The notes below the pieces were generated by a model that was not told the DNA's origin, searched no databases, and worked only from the letters and a program-made list of their open reading frames with translations. From Mesorhizobium sp. B4-1-4 (GTDB lineage Bacteria; Pseudomonadota; Alphaproteobacteria; Rhizobiales; Rhizobiaceae): a DNA stretch of 64,000 nucleotides. The translations under genes and the position numbers were made by a program. Each line of letters starts with the position of its first letter. The stretch's first letter is position 1. The DNA is taken from positions 1,736,001-1,800,000 of the forward strand of contig NZ_CP083950.1 of NCBI RefSeq assembly GCF_006439395.2. The letters run 5' to 3'. Of this stretch, positions 47,738 to 57,361 are shown piece by piece.

Positions 47738-48044
47738 TGCGCGATGTCGATAAAGGCCCGCAGTTTCGGTGCCCGATATAGGCGGGGAGACAGACGATCA
47801 CGGCGTGAAAGGGTGGCGCCAGCCGGACCGTGACCATGTCCTGCGCGATCATTTTCTGCTTCGGTTCACAGTCCAGGTCAGGGTCGCCGGAGGCGTCGTG
47901 ACCGGCGACAAGCCTCTCTGCCATTCGCCGCCCGTGGTGGTCGAGGGCCGGGCCGCCAGCCTCAGCAGCACCTGATCCGGAAAGCCTGAAATTTTGCACA
48001 AGGGCGCGGCGTGACATCGCTGCGCCCTTCGTGTATCCGGTCAA
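47724..48044 (-). pseudogene. Probable decayed LysR-type regulator fragment
   Basis: The 456-base tsf-pyrH gap has an open minus-strand frame of 106 codons. Residues 65-92 (MIAQDMVTVRLAPPFHAVIV, then CLPAYIGH) resemble the effector domain of LysR regulators, where AQDMVAVRL...SPAY is common. The preceding RLVAGHDAS resembles the VAEGFDAGIR stretch. The DNA-binding domain and the rest of the effector domain are absent, so this is most likely a remnant. It is not a typical member of the rpsB-pyrH block. Confidence 0.45.
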
Positions 48045-48124
48045 CCCGCCATGACAGAACCGCCGGGTGAAGCAAGGGCCTTTCGCCTCCAGAACCTGCC
48101 GCGCCGAGATTTTCGAGGAACCAG

Positions 48125-48847
48125 ATGACGGTGAAGCCCCTCTACCGACGTGTCTTGCTGAAAGCCTCGGGTGAAGCGTTGATGGGCGAGCAGCATTTCG
48201 GCATCGACGTTTCGGTCGTGGATCGCATTGCCGCCGACATCGCGGAGGCCCGCGCGCTGGGCATCGAAGTCGGTGTCGTCATCGGCGGCGGCAATATCTT
48301 TCGAGGTGTGGCCGTCGCCTCCAAGGGCGGAGATCGCGTCACCGGCGATCACATGGGCATGCTGGCCACGGTCATCAACTCGCTGGCGCTGCGCACGTCG
48401 CTGAACAAGATCGGTGTCGACGCCGTCGTGCTGTCCGCGATCGCCATGCCCGAGCTGTGCGAGAGCTTTTCGCAGCGCCAGGCGACCGCCTACATGAATC
48501 AGGGCAAGGTGGTGATCTTCGCCGGTGGCACCGGCAATCCGTTCTTCACCACTGATTCGGCCGCGGCACTTCGCGCCGCCGAAATCGGTGCCGATGCACT
48601 GTTCAAGGGCACGCAGGTCGATGGTGTCTATTCGGCAGATCCGAAAAAGGACCCGAATGCGACGCGTTTCGAGCGCATCAGTCACGCTGAAGTCATAAAG
48701 CGCGGCCTTTCCATCATGGATACGGCTGCGATTGCACTTGCGCGCGAAAACAACATTCCGATAATCGTCTATTCGATCCACGAAAAAGGTGGTTTCGGCG
48801 ATATTCTGAGGGGCGGCGGCCGCTGCACGGTCGTCGCGGATGATTGA
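48125..48847 (+). CDS. pyrH: UMP kinase
   Basis: Phosphorylates UMP to UDP; a hexameric amino-acid-kinase-fold enzyme. Motifs: RRVLLKASGEALMG at the start, VVIGGGNIFRG near 57-67, and FAGGTGNPFFTTDSAAALRA (about 136-155). The 240-residue length is standard. ATG 48125 follows GAGGAACC. It precedes frr, as in most bacteria. Confidence 0.98.
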   Translation: MTVKPLYRRVLLKASGEALMGEQHFGIDVSVVDRIAADIAEARALGIEVGVVIGGGNIFRGVAVASKGGDRVTGDHMGMLATVINSLALRTSLNKIGVDAVVLSAIAMPELCESFSQRQATAYMNQGKVVIFAGGTGNPFFTTDSAAALRAAEIGADALFKGTQVDGVYSADPKKDPNATRFERISHAEVIKRGLSIMDTAAIALARENNIPIIVYSIHEKGGFGDILRGGGRCTVVADD

Positions 48848-48852
48848 TCCGG

Positions 48853-48895
48853 GCCTGATCCCTAAAAAGGGAAACCGGCTTTTCGAGAATCAGGC
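48853..48895. repeat. Palindromic intergenic repeat between pyrH and frr
   Basis: GCCTGAT (48853-48859) and ATCAGGC (48889-48895) are exact inverted arms around CCCTAAAAAGGG and AAACCGGCTTTTCG. The composition is that of the dispersed palindrome also seen at 30089-30135. It lies six bases after the pyrH stop and could fold in the mRNA, separating pyrH from frr expression. Confidence 0.6.
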
Positions 48896-48956
48896 TCGCA
48901 CATGGGGCGTTGCCCCGAAGCAGTGAACCCGCGGCAGACGGGTCGAGGAGACTAAG

Positions 48957-49511
48957 ATGAGTGGTGAGTACGACGACCTCAAGAGGCGCATGGATGGGGC
49001 GATCGCCGCGTTTAAGCATGATCTGGCTTCGCTGCGGACCGGTCGCGCCTCCAGCAATCTGCTCGATGCTATCCAGGTTCAGGCCTACGGCACCACCATG
49101 CCGATCAATCAGGTGGCCAACGTCACCGTGCCGGAACCACGTATGATCTCGGTGTCCATCTGGGACAAATCGATGGTCGGCGCGGTCGACCGCGCCATCC
49201 GTGAATCCAATCTGGGCTTCAACCCGATCGTCGACGGCACCAATCTCAGGATTCCGCTGCCGGAGCTCAACGAACAGCGCCGCAAGGAACTGGTCAAGAT
49301 CTCGCATGGCTATGCCGAGAACGCCCGCGTCGCTGCACGCCATGTGCGCCGCGACGGCATGGACTTCCTGAAGAAGGCCGAGAAGGACGGCGCGATCAGC
49401 GAGGACGATCATCGCAAGCGTTCGGATCAGGTCCAGAAGCTTACCGACGAAACGATCAGCACCATCGATCATCTGCTTTCCGACAAGGAAGCTGAAATCA
49501 TGCAGGTTTAG
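48957..49511 (+). CDS. frr: Ribosome recycling factor
   Basis: With EF-G, splits post-termination ribosomes. The 184-residue protein has the diagnostic [19 protein letters not shown] (about residues 24-42), the compact beta domain and the C-terminal helix [23 protein letters not shown] 48957 follows GAGGAG. Confidence 0.98.
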   Translation: MSGEYDDLKRRMDGAIAAFKHDLASLRTGRASSNLLDAIQVQAYGTTMPINQVANVTVPEPRMISVSIWDKSMVGAVDRAIRESNLGFNPIVDGTNLRIPLPELNEQRRKELVKISHGYAENARVAARHVRRDGMDFLKKAEKDGAISEDDHRKRSDQVQKLTDETISTIDHLLSDKEAEIMQV

Positions 49512-49543
49512 GGTTGGGCTTCGGCTGACCCGAAAGCGAGATC

Positions 49544-50278
49544 ATGACAACGCCCGCGCATGTCGCGATCATCATGGATGGAAATGGACGCTGGGCCAAG
49601 GCGCGCGGCATGCCGAGGCTCGCGGGTCATCGCGCCGGCGTCGAGGCGCTACGCAAGACGGTGCGCGCGGCACCGGCTCTCGGCATCTCATTCCTGACCG
49701 TCTATGCCTTCTCGTCGGAGAACTGGTCGCGGCCCAAGTCCGAAGTCAGTGACCTGATGGGGTTGTTGAAACTGTTCATCCGCCGGGATCTGGCCGAACT
49801 GCACCAGAGCGGCGTGCGGGTCAGGATCATCGGCGACAGGGCAGGGCTGCAGCCGGACATAAGAGGCCTGCTCGAAGAGGCCGAATCGCTGACAATCCGG
49901 AACACGTCGCTGACGCTGGTCATCGCCTTCAACTATGGCGGTCGCGATGAGATCGTGCGCACGGCGCGCAAGCTCGCCGAAGCCGTCGGGCGGGGTGAGT
50001 TGGACAGCGAGGCGATCACCGCCGACAGCTTTGCCGCCTCTCTCGACACACAGGGCATCCCCGATCCCGAACTGGTCATCCGCACCAGCGGCGAGCTTCG
50101 CCTTTCCAACTTCCTCCTATGGCAGGCTGCCTATAGCGAGCTCGTCTTCCTGCCGTGCTACTGGCCGGACTTCAGCCGCGAACACCTGGCAGAAGCCCTG
50201 CGCGAATTTGCCGGCCGCGAACGCCGTTTCGGCGGACTGGACCCGCAAGACGTCGCATCGCGACCGGCCGCGGGATGA
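49544..50278 (+). CDS. uppS: Isoprenyl transferase / undecaprenyl diphosphate synthase
   Basis: Cis-prenyltransferase that makes the C55 lipid carrier for peptidoglycan and O-antigen. Motifs: [20 protein letters not shown] (residues 6-25) with the catalytic Asp, FSSENWSRP near 62, and the C-terminal [20 protein letters not shown]. The 244-residue length is standard. It overlaps cdsA by four bases. Confidence 0.97.
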   Translation: MTTPAHVAIIMDGNGRWAKARGMPRLAGHRAGVEALRKTVRAAPALGISFLTVYAFSSENWSRPKSEVSDLMGLLKLFIRRDLAELHQSGVRVRIIGDRAGLQPDIRGLLEEAESLTIRNTSLTLVIAFNYGGRDEIVRTARKLAEAVGRGELDSEAITADSFAASLDTQGIPDPELVIRTSGELRLSNFLLWQAAYSELVFLPCYWPDFSREHLAEALREFAGRERRFGGLDPQDVASRPAAG

Positions 50279-51090
50279 GCAATCTTCAGCTCCGCGTCAT
50301 TTCAGCGGTCGTGCTTGCCATCGTTGCCCTTGGCCTGACCTGGCTGGGTGGCCTGCCTTTCCGGCTGCTGTGTGCCGTCATGTCGGCGATGATCTTTTAC
50401 GAGTGGACGCGCATGTCGCGGCCCGCTGGGGCCAAGCGGCTCGGCTTCCTGCCCGAGATGCTGACCGTCGTTTTCATCGGTGCCTTGATTGCCGGCCTTC
50501 CCGCATTCTGGCTGCTGTCCCTCGTCTTGTTTCTGATTGCGGTGACAGCCATTGCCGCTCTGGTTCGCGAGACCGGGCAGTGGGAGGCGAGCGGCCTTGC
50601 CTATGCCAGCGTGTCCGGCCTGTCGCTTGCCTTGTTGCGCGATGGCGATCATTCAGGTCTTGTCGCCATCCTGTTCCTGTTCGCGGTCGTCTGGGCGACC
50701 GACATTTTTGCCTATTTCGTCGGGCGCGCCGTCGGCGGTCCGAAATTGGCGCCGTCGATATCACCCGGCAAGACGCGCAGCGGCGCGCTTGGCGGCGCGG
50801 TTGGCGGTGTTGTCGCCGGGCTCATTCTGGCCGCTATTGCCGGTGGCGGCAATCTGGCCTTGCTCGGCGTGGTGGCGCTCGTGCTTTCGATTGTCGCCCA
50901 GGCCGGCGACCTATTCGAATCCTGGGTCAAACGGCGTCACGGCAGCAAGGATTCGGGCGTGCTCATTCCAGGCCATGGCGGCGTCATGGACCGCGTCGAC
51001 GGGCTTGTCGCGGCGGCTCTCGCCCTATACGTCATCGGCTGGATGGCGGCGGGCGCCGATCATCCGGCGCAGGGGCTGTTTCCCATTTGA
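50275..51090 (+). CDS. cdsA: Phosphatidate cytidylyltransferase
   Basis: Makes CDP-diacylglycerol from phosphatidate and CTP in the inner membrane. Multiple hydrophobic helices precede the family signature, which spans [20 protein letters not shown] and ends GVMDRVDGL (about residues 220-250). ATG 50275 overlaps the uppS stop (ATGA). 271 residues, typical length. Confidence 0.97.
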   Translation: MSNLQLRVISAVVLAIVALGLTWLGGLPFRLLCAVMSAMIFYEWTRMSRPAGAKRLGFLPEMLTVVFIGALIAGLPAFWLLSLVLFLIAVTAIAALVRETGQWEASGLAYASVSGLSLALLRDGDHSGLVAILFLFAVVWATDIFAYFVGRAVGGPKLAPSISPGKTRSGALGGAVGGVVAGLILAAIAGGGNLALLGVVALVLSIVAQAGDLFESWVKRRHGSKDSGVLIPGHGGVMDRVDGLVAAALALYVIGWMAAGADHPAQGLFPI

Positions 51091-51187
51091 CCTTGTCGTT
51101 TCACGATCTGGTGCGGATACGCCTTGGATTCGCCTGGATTGATGTCACAGTCACGCCTCAACGGCGGAAGAATTTTGAGGGCATGAC

Positions 51188-52330
51188 TTGAACGGGATTC
51201 TTCACGCGATTTTCAGTACGGAAGGTTTCTTCCTCGGCACGCTCGTGCCGTTTCTCTTCGTGCTCACCGTGGTGGTGTTCGTCCACGAAATGGGCCACTA
51301 CCTTGTCGGCCGCTGGTGCGGCATTGGCGTCAGGGCCTTTTCGATCGGCTTCGGTCCCGAACTCATAGGCTTCAACGACAGGCACGGCACGCGCTGGAAG
51401 CTTTGCGCCATACCGTTTGGCGGCTATGTCAAATTTGTCGGCGACATGAGCGCCACCTCCAGCCAGCCGACATCGCAAGAACTCGAAACACTGACCGACG
51501 AGGAGCGCAAGGTTGCCTTCCACACCCAGGCGATCTGGAAGCGCGCGGCGACGGTGGCGGCCGGGCCTCTGTTCAATTTCCTGCTGACGATCGTCGTCTT
51601 TGCCGTGCTGTTTGCCGCTTATGGCCGTTATGTCGCGGAGCCCATGGTGGCTGAAGTTACCGCCGACAGTCCGGCGGCGAAGGCCGGCATCATGCCCGGC
51701 GACCGATTCGTCAGCGTTGATGGCAGCAAGGTCGAGACCTTCGGCGACGTGCAGCGGCTGGTCTCGGGCCGTGCCGGCGACACCATCACCTTCGTCATGC
51801 TGCGCGACGGCAAGGAAGTCACGGTGACCGCGACCCCGAAGTTGATGGAGCAGGAAGACGCGCTCGGCAACAAGATCAAGGTTGCGGTGATCGGCGTCGT
51901 CAACAACAAGGAACTCGGCCAGCCCCGTCTCATCACCTACACCCCGGTGGGAGCGGTTGCGGCGGCAGTCGAGGAAACAGGCCATGTCATCGAGCGCACG
52001 GGCCAGTTTTTGCAGCGCTTCGCCGTCGGACGCGAGGACAAGTGTCAATTGGGTGGTCCCGTCAAGATCGCCGACATGGCCGGCAGGGCGGCCAAGCTGG
52101 GTTTCGAGTGGCTGGTGCAGCTTGTCGCGCTGCTGTCCGTCGGGATAGGCATTCTAAACCTTTTGCCGATTCCCCCCCTCGACGGAGGCCATCTCTTGTT
52201 CTACGGGGTGGAGGCCGTCATCCGCCGGCCGGTGTCGGAACGGATGATGGAAATGGCCTATCGGGCCGGTCTGCTTCTGGTCTTGTGCTTCATGGGTTTC
52301 GTATTCTGGAACGATCTGTTTGGGTGCTGA
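51188..52330 (+). CDS. rseP: RIP site-2 zinc metalloprotease RseP
   Basis: Cleaves membrane-embedded anti-sigma or other regulatory proteins within the membrane. HEMGH (about residues 33-37) supplies two zinc ligands; the distal LDGGH motif near 337 supplies the third. A PDZ domain (about 125-200, with AKAGIMPGDRFVSVDG) lies between them. A TTG start at 51188 is supported by GAGGG seven bases upstream; no in-frame ATG begins as well. E. coli has dxr upstream in this block; it is absent here. Confidence 0.95.
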   Translation: MNGILHAIFSTEGFFLGTLVPFLFVLTVVVFVHEMGHYLVGRWCGIGVRAFSIGFGPELIGFNDRHGTRWKLCAIPFGGYVKFVGDMSATSSQPTSQELETLTDEERKVAFHTQAIWKRAATVAAGPLFNFLLTIVVFAVLFAAYGRYVAEPMVAEVTADSPAAKAGIMPGDRFVSVDGSKVETFGDVQRLVSGRAGDTITFVMLRDGKEVTVTATPKLMEQEDALGNKIKVAVIGVVNNKELGQPRLITYTPVGAVAAAVEETGHVIERTGQFLQRFAVGREDKCQLGGPVKIADMAGRAAKLGFEWLVQLVALLSVGIGILNLLPIPPLDGGHLLFYGVEAVIRRPVSERMMEMAYRAGLLLVLCFMGFVFWNDLFGC

Positions 52331-52334
52331 AATC

Positions 52335-52427
52335 ATGAAGAAATTTGGCTTTGGCATGGTCGATGTTGAGACGCCGTTTACCATGCACGGGGATATGAGT
52401 GACGCGAAAGCCACGCAGCAGGGTTAA
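52335..52427 (+). CDS. Possible 30-residue protein between rseP and bamA
   Basis: A short frame from ATG 52335 to TAA reads MKKFGFGMVDVETPF and continues with TMHGDMSDAKATQQG. It starts four bases after the rseP stop, so it could be translated by reinitiation. It has no clear ribosome site and no recognised homologue, and short frames of this size arise by chance. It is listed as a candidate only. Confidence 0.25.
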   Translation: MKKFGFGMVDVETPFTMHGDMSDAKATQQG

Positions 52428-52437
52428 GTAAATACAA

Positions 52438-52479
52438 ATTAACCAGAAGCCTTGCGTGTAGGGAAAATCCGGTTAATAC
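52438..52479 (+). promoter_or_regulatory. Candidate bamA promoter with flanking inverted repeat
   Basis: TTGCGT (52452-52457) and TAATAC (52474-52479) are separated by 16 bases, an acceptable sigma-70-type pair about 70 bases before bamA. ATTAACC (52438-52444) and GGTTAAT (52471-52477) form an exact inverted repeat around the -35 and across the -10. An extra CGGTA/TACCG pair follows at about 52479-52497. This could be an operator for envelope-stress control. Confidence 0.45.
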
Positions 52480-52547
52480 GGTAGGGGAAATTACCGCACG
52501 TCCGGTTTTCTCGCCGTGGGGACTACGAGAAAAGGTTATTAAGCCCG

Positions 52548-54923
52548 ATGAAGGCAGCATCCAAGTTTTTGAACGCCGCGTCAGCGGCGGCACTGTCCGC
52601 CGCTTTGGTTGTGCCAGGCGCGCTCGCAGTGCAATTCGTTGCCACATCGGCGGCTGAAGCCGCTGTCGTCAGCAGGGTGGAGGTCAGCGGCAACCAGCGT
52701 GTCGACGCCGATACGATTCGCAATTACATCACCATCAAGCCGGGCAAGGCCTTCTCGAGTTCCGACATCGACGCCGCGGTCAAGGCGCTGTTCGGCACCG
52801 GGCTATTCTCGGACGTGCGGATCAACCAAGTCGGCTCGACACTGGTGGTCAAGGTTTCCGAATACAAGGTCGTCAACCAGGTGCTGTTCCAGGGCAACAA
52901 GAAGCTCAAGGACAATGCACTCCAGGCCGCGGTCCAACTGAAGCCGCGCGGCACCTTCTCGCAGGCGACGCTGGATTCGGACGTCGAGGCGGTCAAGGCC
53001 GCCTACAGGCGCATCGGCCGTGACGATGCCGGCGTGACCACGCAGGTCATGGAGCTCGGCGACAACCGCGTGAACGTGGTGTTCCACATCACCGAAGGCG
53101 ACCGCACGCAGATCGCGGCGATCAATTTTGTCGGCAATAGCGCTTATTCGAGCCGCCGCCTGTCGGACGTAATCAACACCAAGCGCTCGTCCTGGGTTTC
53201 GTTCATCCTGCGTGACGACGTTTATGACGAGGACAAGCTGCGCGCCGACCAGGAACTGCTGCGCCGCTTCTATTACAATCACGGCTATGCCGATTTTCAG
53301 GTCGTGTCCGCTGTCGGCGAACTCGACAGCGCGACGAACAAGTACACGGTTACTATCACCGTCCAGGAAGGCGAGCGTTACACGTTCGGCGATATCAGCG
53401 TCGAAAGCACCATCCCGGAAGTGGACTCGAAGGCGCTTGAATCGGTGGTCGAGACCCACAAGGGCGATGTCTACAACGCCAAGGACGTCGAAGACACCAT
53501 CGTAGCGCTTACCGAGAAGGTGGCCGGTTCGGGCTATGCCTTCGCGCAGGTGACGCCACGCGGCGATCGCAACTTCGAGAACCATACGATTTCGGTCGTT
53601 TATACGATCGACCAAGGGACCAAGGCCTATATCGAGCGCATCGAAATCCGCGGCAACGATCGCACGCGCGACTATGTCATTCGCCGCGAGTTTGACGTCA
53701 GCGAAGGCGATGCGTTCAACCAGGTACTCATCCAGCGGGCGAAGAAGCGCCTGGAAGACCTGAATTATTTTGACAAAGTCGAGATCTCGACGGTGCCCGG
53801 CTCGCAGCCCGACCAGGTCGTGCTGGTGGTCGACGTGGTCGAGAAATCGACGGGCGAATTCTCGGTTGGCGCCGGTTATTCCACCGGCGGTGACACGGCC
53901 GGCCCGTCGGTCGAAGGATCGATCACCGAGCGCAACTTCCTCGGCCGTGGCCAGTACATCAAGCTATCGGCGGGTGGCGGCAGGCATTCGCGCGACTACA
54001 GCCTCTCGTTCACCGAGCCGTATTTCCTCGGGCGGCGCATCGCCGCCGGCTTCGACATCTACAAGTCGACGCGGCAATACAACGGCAATTACGACAGCGA
54101 CACCACGGGTGCGACCGTGCGCTTCGGCCTGCCGATCACCAACAGCATTACGACCCAGCTGGCCTACAACATCTCGCAAGAGAAATATTCGGTGGATGAC
54201 AGTTGCGGTCCCACCAGTCCAGGAGATCCCAGCGGCACCTGTAACATTTCCCAGGCCGTTCTGGATGGCATTGAGCAAAGCCCCTGGATCAAGTCGTCGG
54301 TCAGCCTGGGGCTGGTCTACAACACCATCGACGACATGAAGAACCCGCATGAGGGTATCTACGCCAACACGACGGTGGAGGTCGCGGGCCTTGGCGGCGA
54401 TGCCAAGTTCGTGAAAGTAACGGGGCGTGGCAGCATCTACCAGACATTGTCAGAGCAGCTTGACCTTGTTGGTCTCATTTCTGGCGGCGCTGGTCATGTC
54501 GAGAGTTACGGCGGCGGCGATCTGCGCATTTTCGACCACTTCCAAAGCACCGATCGCATGATCCGGGGCTTCGCCTATGGCGGCATCGGGCCGGTCGCTT
54601 CCGGAACCAGCGGCGACCATGTAGGAGGGACGACCTACTTCAACGCGTCGACCGAGGCCCAGTTCCCGCTTCCGGTCATTCCCGAGAGCTTCGGCCTGCG
54701 TGGTGCAGTGTTTGCGGACGCGGCGACGCTTTATGGCAGCAAGCTCGCATCCGGCTTGGTCAATCCAGATTCTACTGGTATGAAATTGCGCGCTTCGGTG
54801 GGTGTCGGCCTGATGTGGGCTTCGCCGTTCGGCCCGATCCGTATCGACTATGCGATCCCGGTCAAGAAGGAAGCGACCGACGATGTGCAGGAATTCAACT
54901 TCGGCATATCGACCCGCTTCTGA
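52548..54923 (+). CDS. bamA: Outer-membrane protein assembly factor BamA
   Basis: Essential outer-membrane insertase. A long signal region (about residues 1-38, ending AAEA) precedes five POTRA domains (about 40-415; repeat starts such as VVSRVEVSGNQRVDADTIRN and AYIERIEIRGNDRTRDYVIR). The C-terminal 16-strand beta barrel ends in aromatic Phe (FNFGISTRF), the BAM recognition signal. The 791-residue length is normal. ATG 52548 follows AAAAGG. Confidence 0.97.
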   Translation: MKAASKFLNAASAAALSAALVVPGALAVQFVATSAAEAAVVSRVEVSGNQRVDADTIRNYITIKPGKAFSSSDIDAAVKALFGTGLFSDVRINQVGSTLVVKVSEYKVVNQVLFQGNKKLKDNALQAAVQLKPRGTFSQATLDSDVEAVKAAYRRIGRDDAGVTTQVMELGDNRVNVVFHITEGDRTQIAAINFVGNSAYSSRRLSDVINTKRSSWVSFILRDDVYDEDKLRADQELLRRFYYNHGYADFQVVSAVGELDSATNKYTVTITVQEGERYTFGDISVESTIPEVDSKALESVVETHKGDVYNAKDVEDTIVALTEKVAGSGYAFAQVTPRGDRNFENHTISVVYTIDQGTKAYIERIEIRGNDRTRDYVIRREFDVSEGDAFNQVLIQRAKKRLEDLNYFDKVEISTVPGSQPDQVVLVVDVVEKSTGEFSVGAGYSTGGDTAGPSVEGSITERNFLGRGQYIKLSAGGGRHSRDYSLSFTEPYFLGRRIAAGFDIYKSTRQYNGNYDSDTTGATVRFGLPITNSITTQLAYNISQEKYSVDDSCGPTSPGDPSGTCNISQAVLDGIEQSPWIKSSVSLGLVYNTIDDMKNPHEGIYANTTVEVAGLGGDAKFVKVTGRGSIYQTLSEQLDLVGLISGGAGHVESYGGGDLRIFDHFQSTDRMIRGFAYGGIGPVASGTSGDHVGGTTYFNASTEAQFPLPVIPESFGLRGAVFADAATLYGSKLASGLVNPDSTGMKLRASVGVGLMWASPFGPIRIDYAIPVKKEATDDVQEFNFGISTRF

Positions 54924-54939
54924 TCGGCGGCTAACGATG

Positions 54940-54964
54940 CTCCCGGATTTTTCGAATCCGGGAG
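54940..54964 (+). terminator. Perfect 10-bp hairpin between bamA and lpxD
   Basis: CTCCCGGATT (54940-54949) pairs exactly with AATCCGGGAG (54955-54964) around TTTCG. No U-tract follows, so it may stabilise the bamA 3' end or attenuate transcription into lpxD instead of terminating fully. Confidence 0.55.
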
Positions 54965-54998
54965 AAATGTTCCGACCTAGCTGGATATAGCTTCTGGA

Positions 54999-56054
54999 AT
55001 GACCGATCCGGTGTTCTTCGCGCCATCACGCCGGTATACGGCGGCCGAAGTCGCGAATCTGACCGGCTCGGTGCTTGTCGATTCCGGCCAATCCGACGTT
55101 TCGATCGAAGCACTGGCACCAGCCAGCGAGGGCGGAGCGAATGCGCTCGTCTTCGTGGACGGCAGGCGTAATTCTGCGCTGATGCCATCGCTGCGGGCCG
55201 CGGCGGTGCTATGTCCAGCCGAATTCGCCAACAAGGCGCCGGTCGGCATCGCTGTGCTGATCCACCCGCGACCGCAGCAGGCATTCGCGCTGGTCGGGCG
55301 ACTGCTGTTCCCCACGGCCGCCACGCCAGGGCCGATGACCGGCGAAACCGGCGTTTCGCCGCATGCCCATGTCGATCCAACCGCGCATGTCGAAGCCGGC
55401 GTGATCATCGAGGCCGGCGCGGTCGTTGGGCCGGGCGTCTCGATCGGCAGCGGCACCGTGATCGCGCCCAACGCCGTCATCGGGCAGTCCTGCCAGATCG
55501 GACGTAACGGCTATGTTGGCCCGGGCGCGAGTATCCAATATGCGCTGATCGGCAACCGGGTCATCATCCATGGCGGGGCCAGGATCGGCCAGGATGGCTT
55601 TGGCTTCGTCGGCGGCGCCAAGGGGCCGGAACGTGTTCCCCAGATCGGTCGGGTGGTCATCCAGGACGATGTCGAGATCGGCTCCAATTCCACTGTCGAT
55701 CGCGGCGCCATGTCGGATACGATTATCGGTCAGGGCACCAAGATCGACAATCTCGTGCAGATCGCCCATAACGTCCGCATTGGTCGCAATTGCATAGTCG
55801 CAGGGCTTTCAGGTATTTCCGGTTCCGTGGTCGTGGGTGACAATGTCACCATGGGCGGCGGCGTCGGACTTGCGGATCACCTGACCATCGGCACGGGAGC
55901 CAAGCTTGCCGCCAGAAGTGGATTTATGAGCAATGTTCCTGCCGGCGAGATATGGGGCGGCTATCCGGCGCAGCCGATGGCGGAAGCGATGCGAGAGATA
56001 GCCATGTTGCGCACGATGGCCAGGGCACGCAAGCAGGGCAAGGACAATGGCTGA
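54999..56054 (+). CDS. lpxD: UDP-3-O-(3-hydroxyacyl)glucosamine N-acyltransferase
   Basis: Third step of lipid A synthesis. The N-terminal uridine-binding domain (1-105) is followed by left-handed beta-helix hexapeptides (for example [20 protein letters not shown]) and the catalytic-type segment [15 protein letters not shown] near residue 195, then [10 protein letters not shown]. The 351-residue length is standard. ATG 54999 overlaps nothing upstream; fabZ begins eight bases before its stop. Confidence 0.97.
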   Translation: MTDPVFFAPSRRYTAAEVANLTGSVLVDSGQSDVSIEALAPASEGGANALVFVDGRRNSALMPSLRAAAVLCPAEFANKAPVGIAVLIHPRPQQAFALVGRLLFPTAATPGPMTGETGVSPHAHVDPTAHVEAGVIIEAGAVVGPGVSIGSGTVIAPNAVIGQSCQIGRNGYVGPGASIQYALIGNRVIIHGGARIGQDGFGFVGGAKGPERVPQIGRVVIQDDVEIGSNSTVDRGAMSDTIIGQGTKIDNLVQIAHNVRIGRNCIVAGLSGISGSVVVGDNVTMGGGVGLADHLTIGTGAKLAARSGFMSNVPAGEIWGGYPAQPMAEAMREIAMLRTMARARKQGKDNG

Positions 56055-56514
56055 CATGGTGGCGGCGACGACGCTGGAAGCGGTCGACATAATGGGGCTG
56101 ATGAAGCTTCTGCCGCATCGTTATCCATTCCTGATGATCGACCGCATTGTCGACATCGATGGCGATGAATCCGCCATCGGCATCAAGAACGTCACCATCA
56201 ACGAGCCGCATTTTCAGGGCCATTTCCCCGAGCAGCCGGTGATGCCGGGCGTGCTGATTGTCGAGGCAATGGCGCAGACGGCCGGCGCCATCTGCATCCG
56301 CAGCCTTGGGGCGTCGAAGCCATCGCTGGTCTATTTCCTGACCATCGACAACGCCAAATTCCGCAAACCGGTCGTTCCCGGCGACCAGTTGAAGATCCAC
56401 GTCAAGAAAATCAAGAAGCGCGGCAACCTGCTCAAATTCGCCTGTGAAGCCATGGTCGAGGGCACCAAGGCGGCCGAGGCCGAGATTTCAGCCATGATGG
56501 TCACCGGCGACTGA
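56047..56514 (+). CDS. fabZ: 3-hydroxyacyl-ACP dehydratase FabZ
   Basis: Dehydrates 3-hydroxyacyl-ACP in fatty-acid elongation, competing with LpxA for its substrate. The hot-dog fold core has [13 protein letters not shown] and the catalytic His region [20 protein letters not shown] with the conserved Glu. 155 residues. It overlaps lpxD by eight bases and is followed by lpxA after seven bases. Confidence 0.97.
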   Translation: MADMVAATTLEAVDIMGLMKLLPHRYPFLMIDRIVDIDGDESAIGIKNVTINEPHFQGHFPEQPVMPGVLIVEAMAQTAGAICIRSLGASKPSLVYFLTIDNAKFRKPVVPGDQLKIHVKKIKKRGNLLKFACEAMVEGTKAAEAEISAMMVTGD

Positions 56515-56521
56515 CGATCGA

Positions 56522-57361
56522 ATGCTTATGAAAATCATGACTTCAATCCATCCTTCCTCCGTCGTGGAGGAAGGCGCCCAGATTGGCCAGGGTGTGCGTA
56601 TAGGGCCGTTTTGCCACGTCAGCGCCGAGGCCGTGATCGGTGACGGTGTCGAATTGGTCAGCCATGTCTCGGTGATGGGCGCGACCACCATCGGTTCCTC
56701 GACCAAGGTCTACCCGATGGCGATACTGGGTGGGCCACCGCAGAACACCAAGCACAAGGGCGGACGCACCACACTGGTCATCGGCGCGAACTGCACCATC
56801 CGCGAGGGCGTCACCATGCATGTCGGCACCGACACCAGCCGGGGCGAGACGACGGTGGGCGACAATGGCAATTTCCTCGCCTATGCCCATATCGCCCATG
56901 ATTGCGTGGTCGGCAGCAACGCCACCTTCGCCAATGGGGCGACGCTGGGCGGCCACTGCGAGATCGGCAACAGTGTCTACATTGGCGGCCTGACTGCCGT
57001 TCATCAGTTCGTGCGCGTTGGCGATAATGCGTTTCTGGGCGGTTGCTCCGCGATCGTGGGCGATGTCATTCCATACGCCATCGCCGTCGGCAACCGCGCC
57101 AGCCTGCGCGGCCTCAACATTATAGGCCTGAAGCGTTCCGGCCTGCCAAGGTCCGAAATCCATTTGCTGCGGAAAGCTTACAAGACGATCTTCGACCGTT
57201 CCCGAACCGTTGGCGAAAACATCGAGTTCGCCAAAGCAGAGTTCGCTTCGTCCCCAACCGCGATGAAGATCATCGATTTCATCACCAGTCGCGGCAAGCG
57301 GCACTATGCGGTGCCATCGCTCAAGGGTGGCGATGGCGACGATGCCGATGATGAAGACTAA
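56522..57361 (+). CDS. lpxA: UDP-N-acetylglucosamine O-acyltransferase LpxA
   Basis: First lipid A step. Left-handed beta-helix with hexapeptide repeats (IHPSSVVEEGAQIGQGVRIG onward) and the catalytic His region in AYAHIAHDCVVGSN near residue 120. The C-terminal helical domain contains LRKAYKTIFDRS. The start is uncertain among ATG 56522, 56528 and 56537. It overlaps lpxI by 11 bases. Confidence 0.97.
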   Translation: MLMKIMTSIHPSSVVEEGAQIGQGVRIGPFCHVSAEAVIGDGVELVSHVSVMGATTIGSSTKVYPMAILGGPPQNTKHKGGRTTLVIGANCTIREGVTMHVGTDTSRGETTVGDNGNFLAYAHIAHDCVVGSNATFANGATLGGHCEIGNSVYIGGLTAVHQFVRVGDNAFLGGCSAIVGDVIPYAIAVGNRASLRGLNIIGLKRSGLPRSEIHLLRKAYKTIFDRSRTVGENIEFAKAEFASSPTAMKIIDFITSRGKRHYAVPSLKGGDGDDADDED

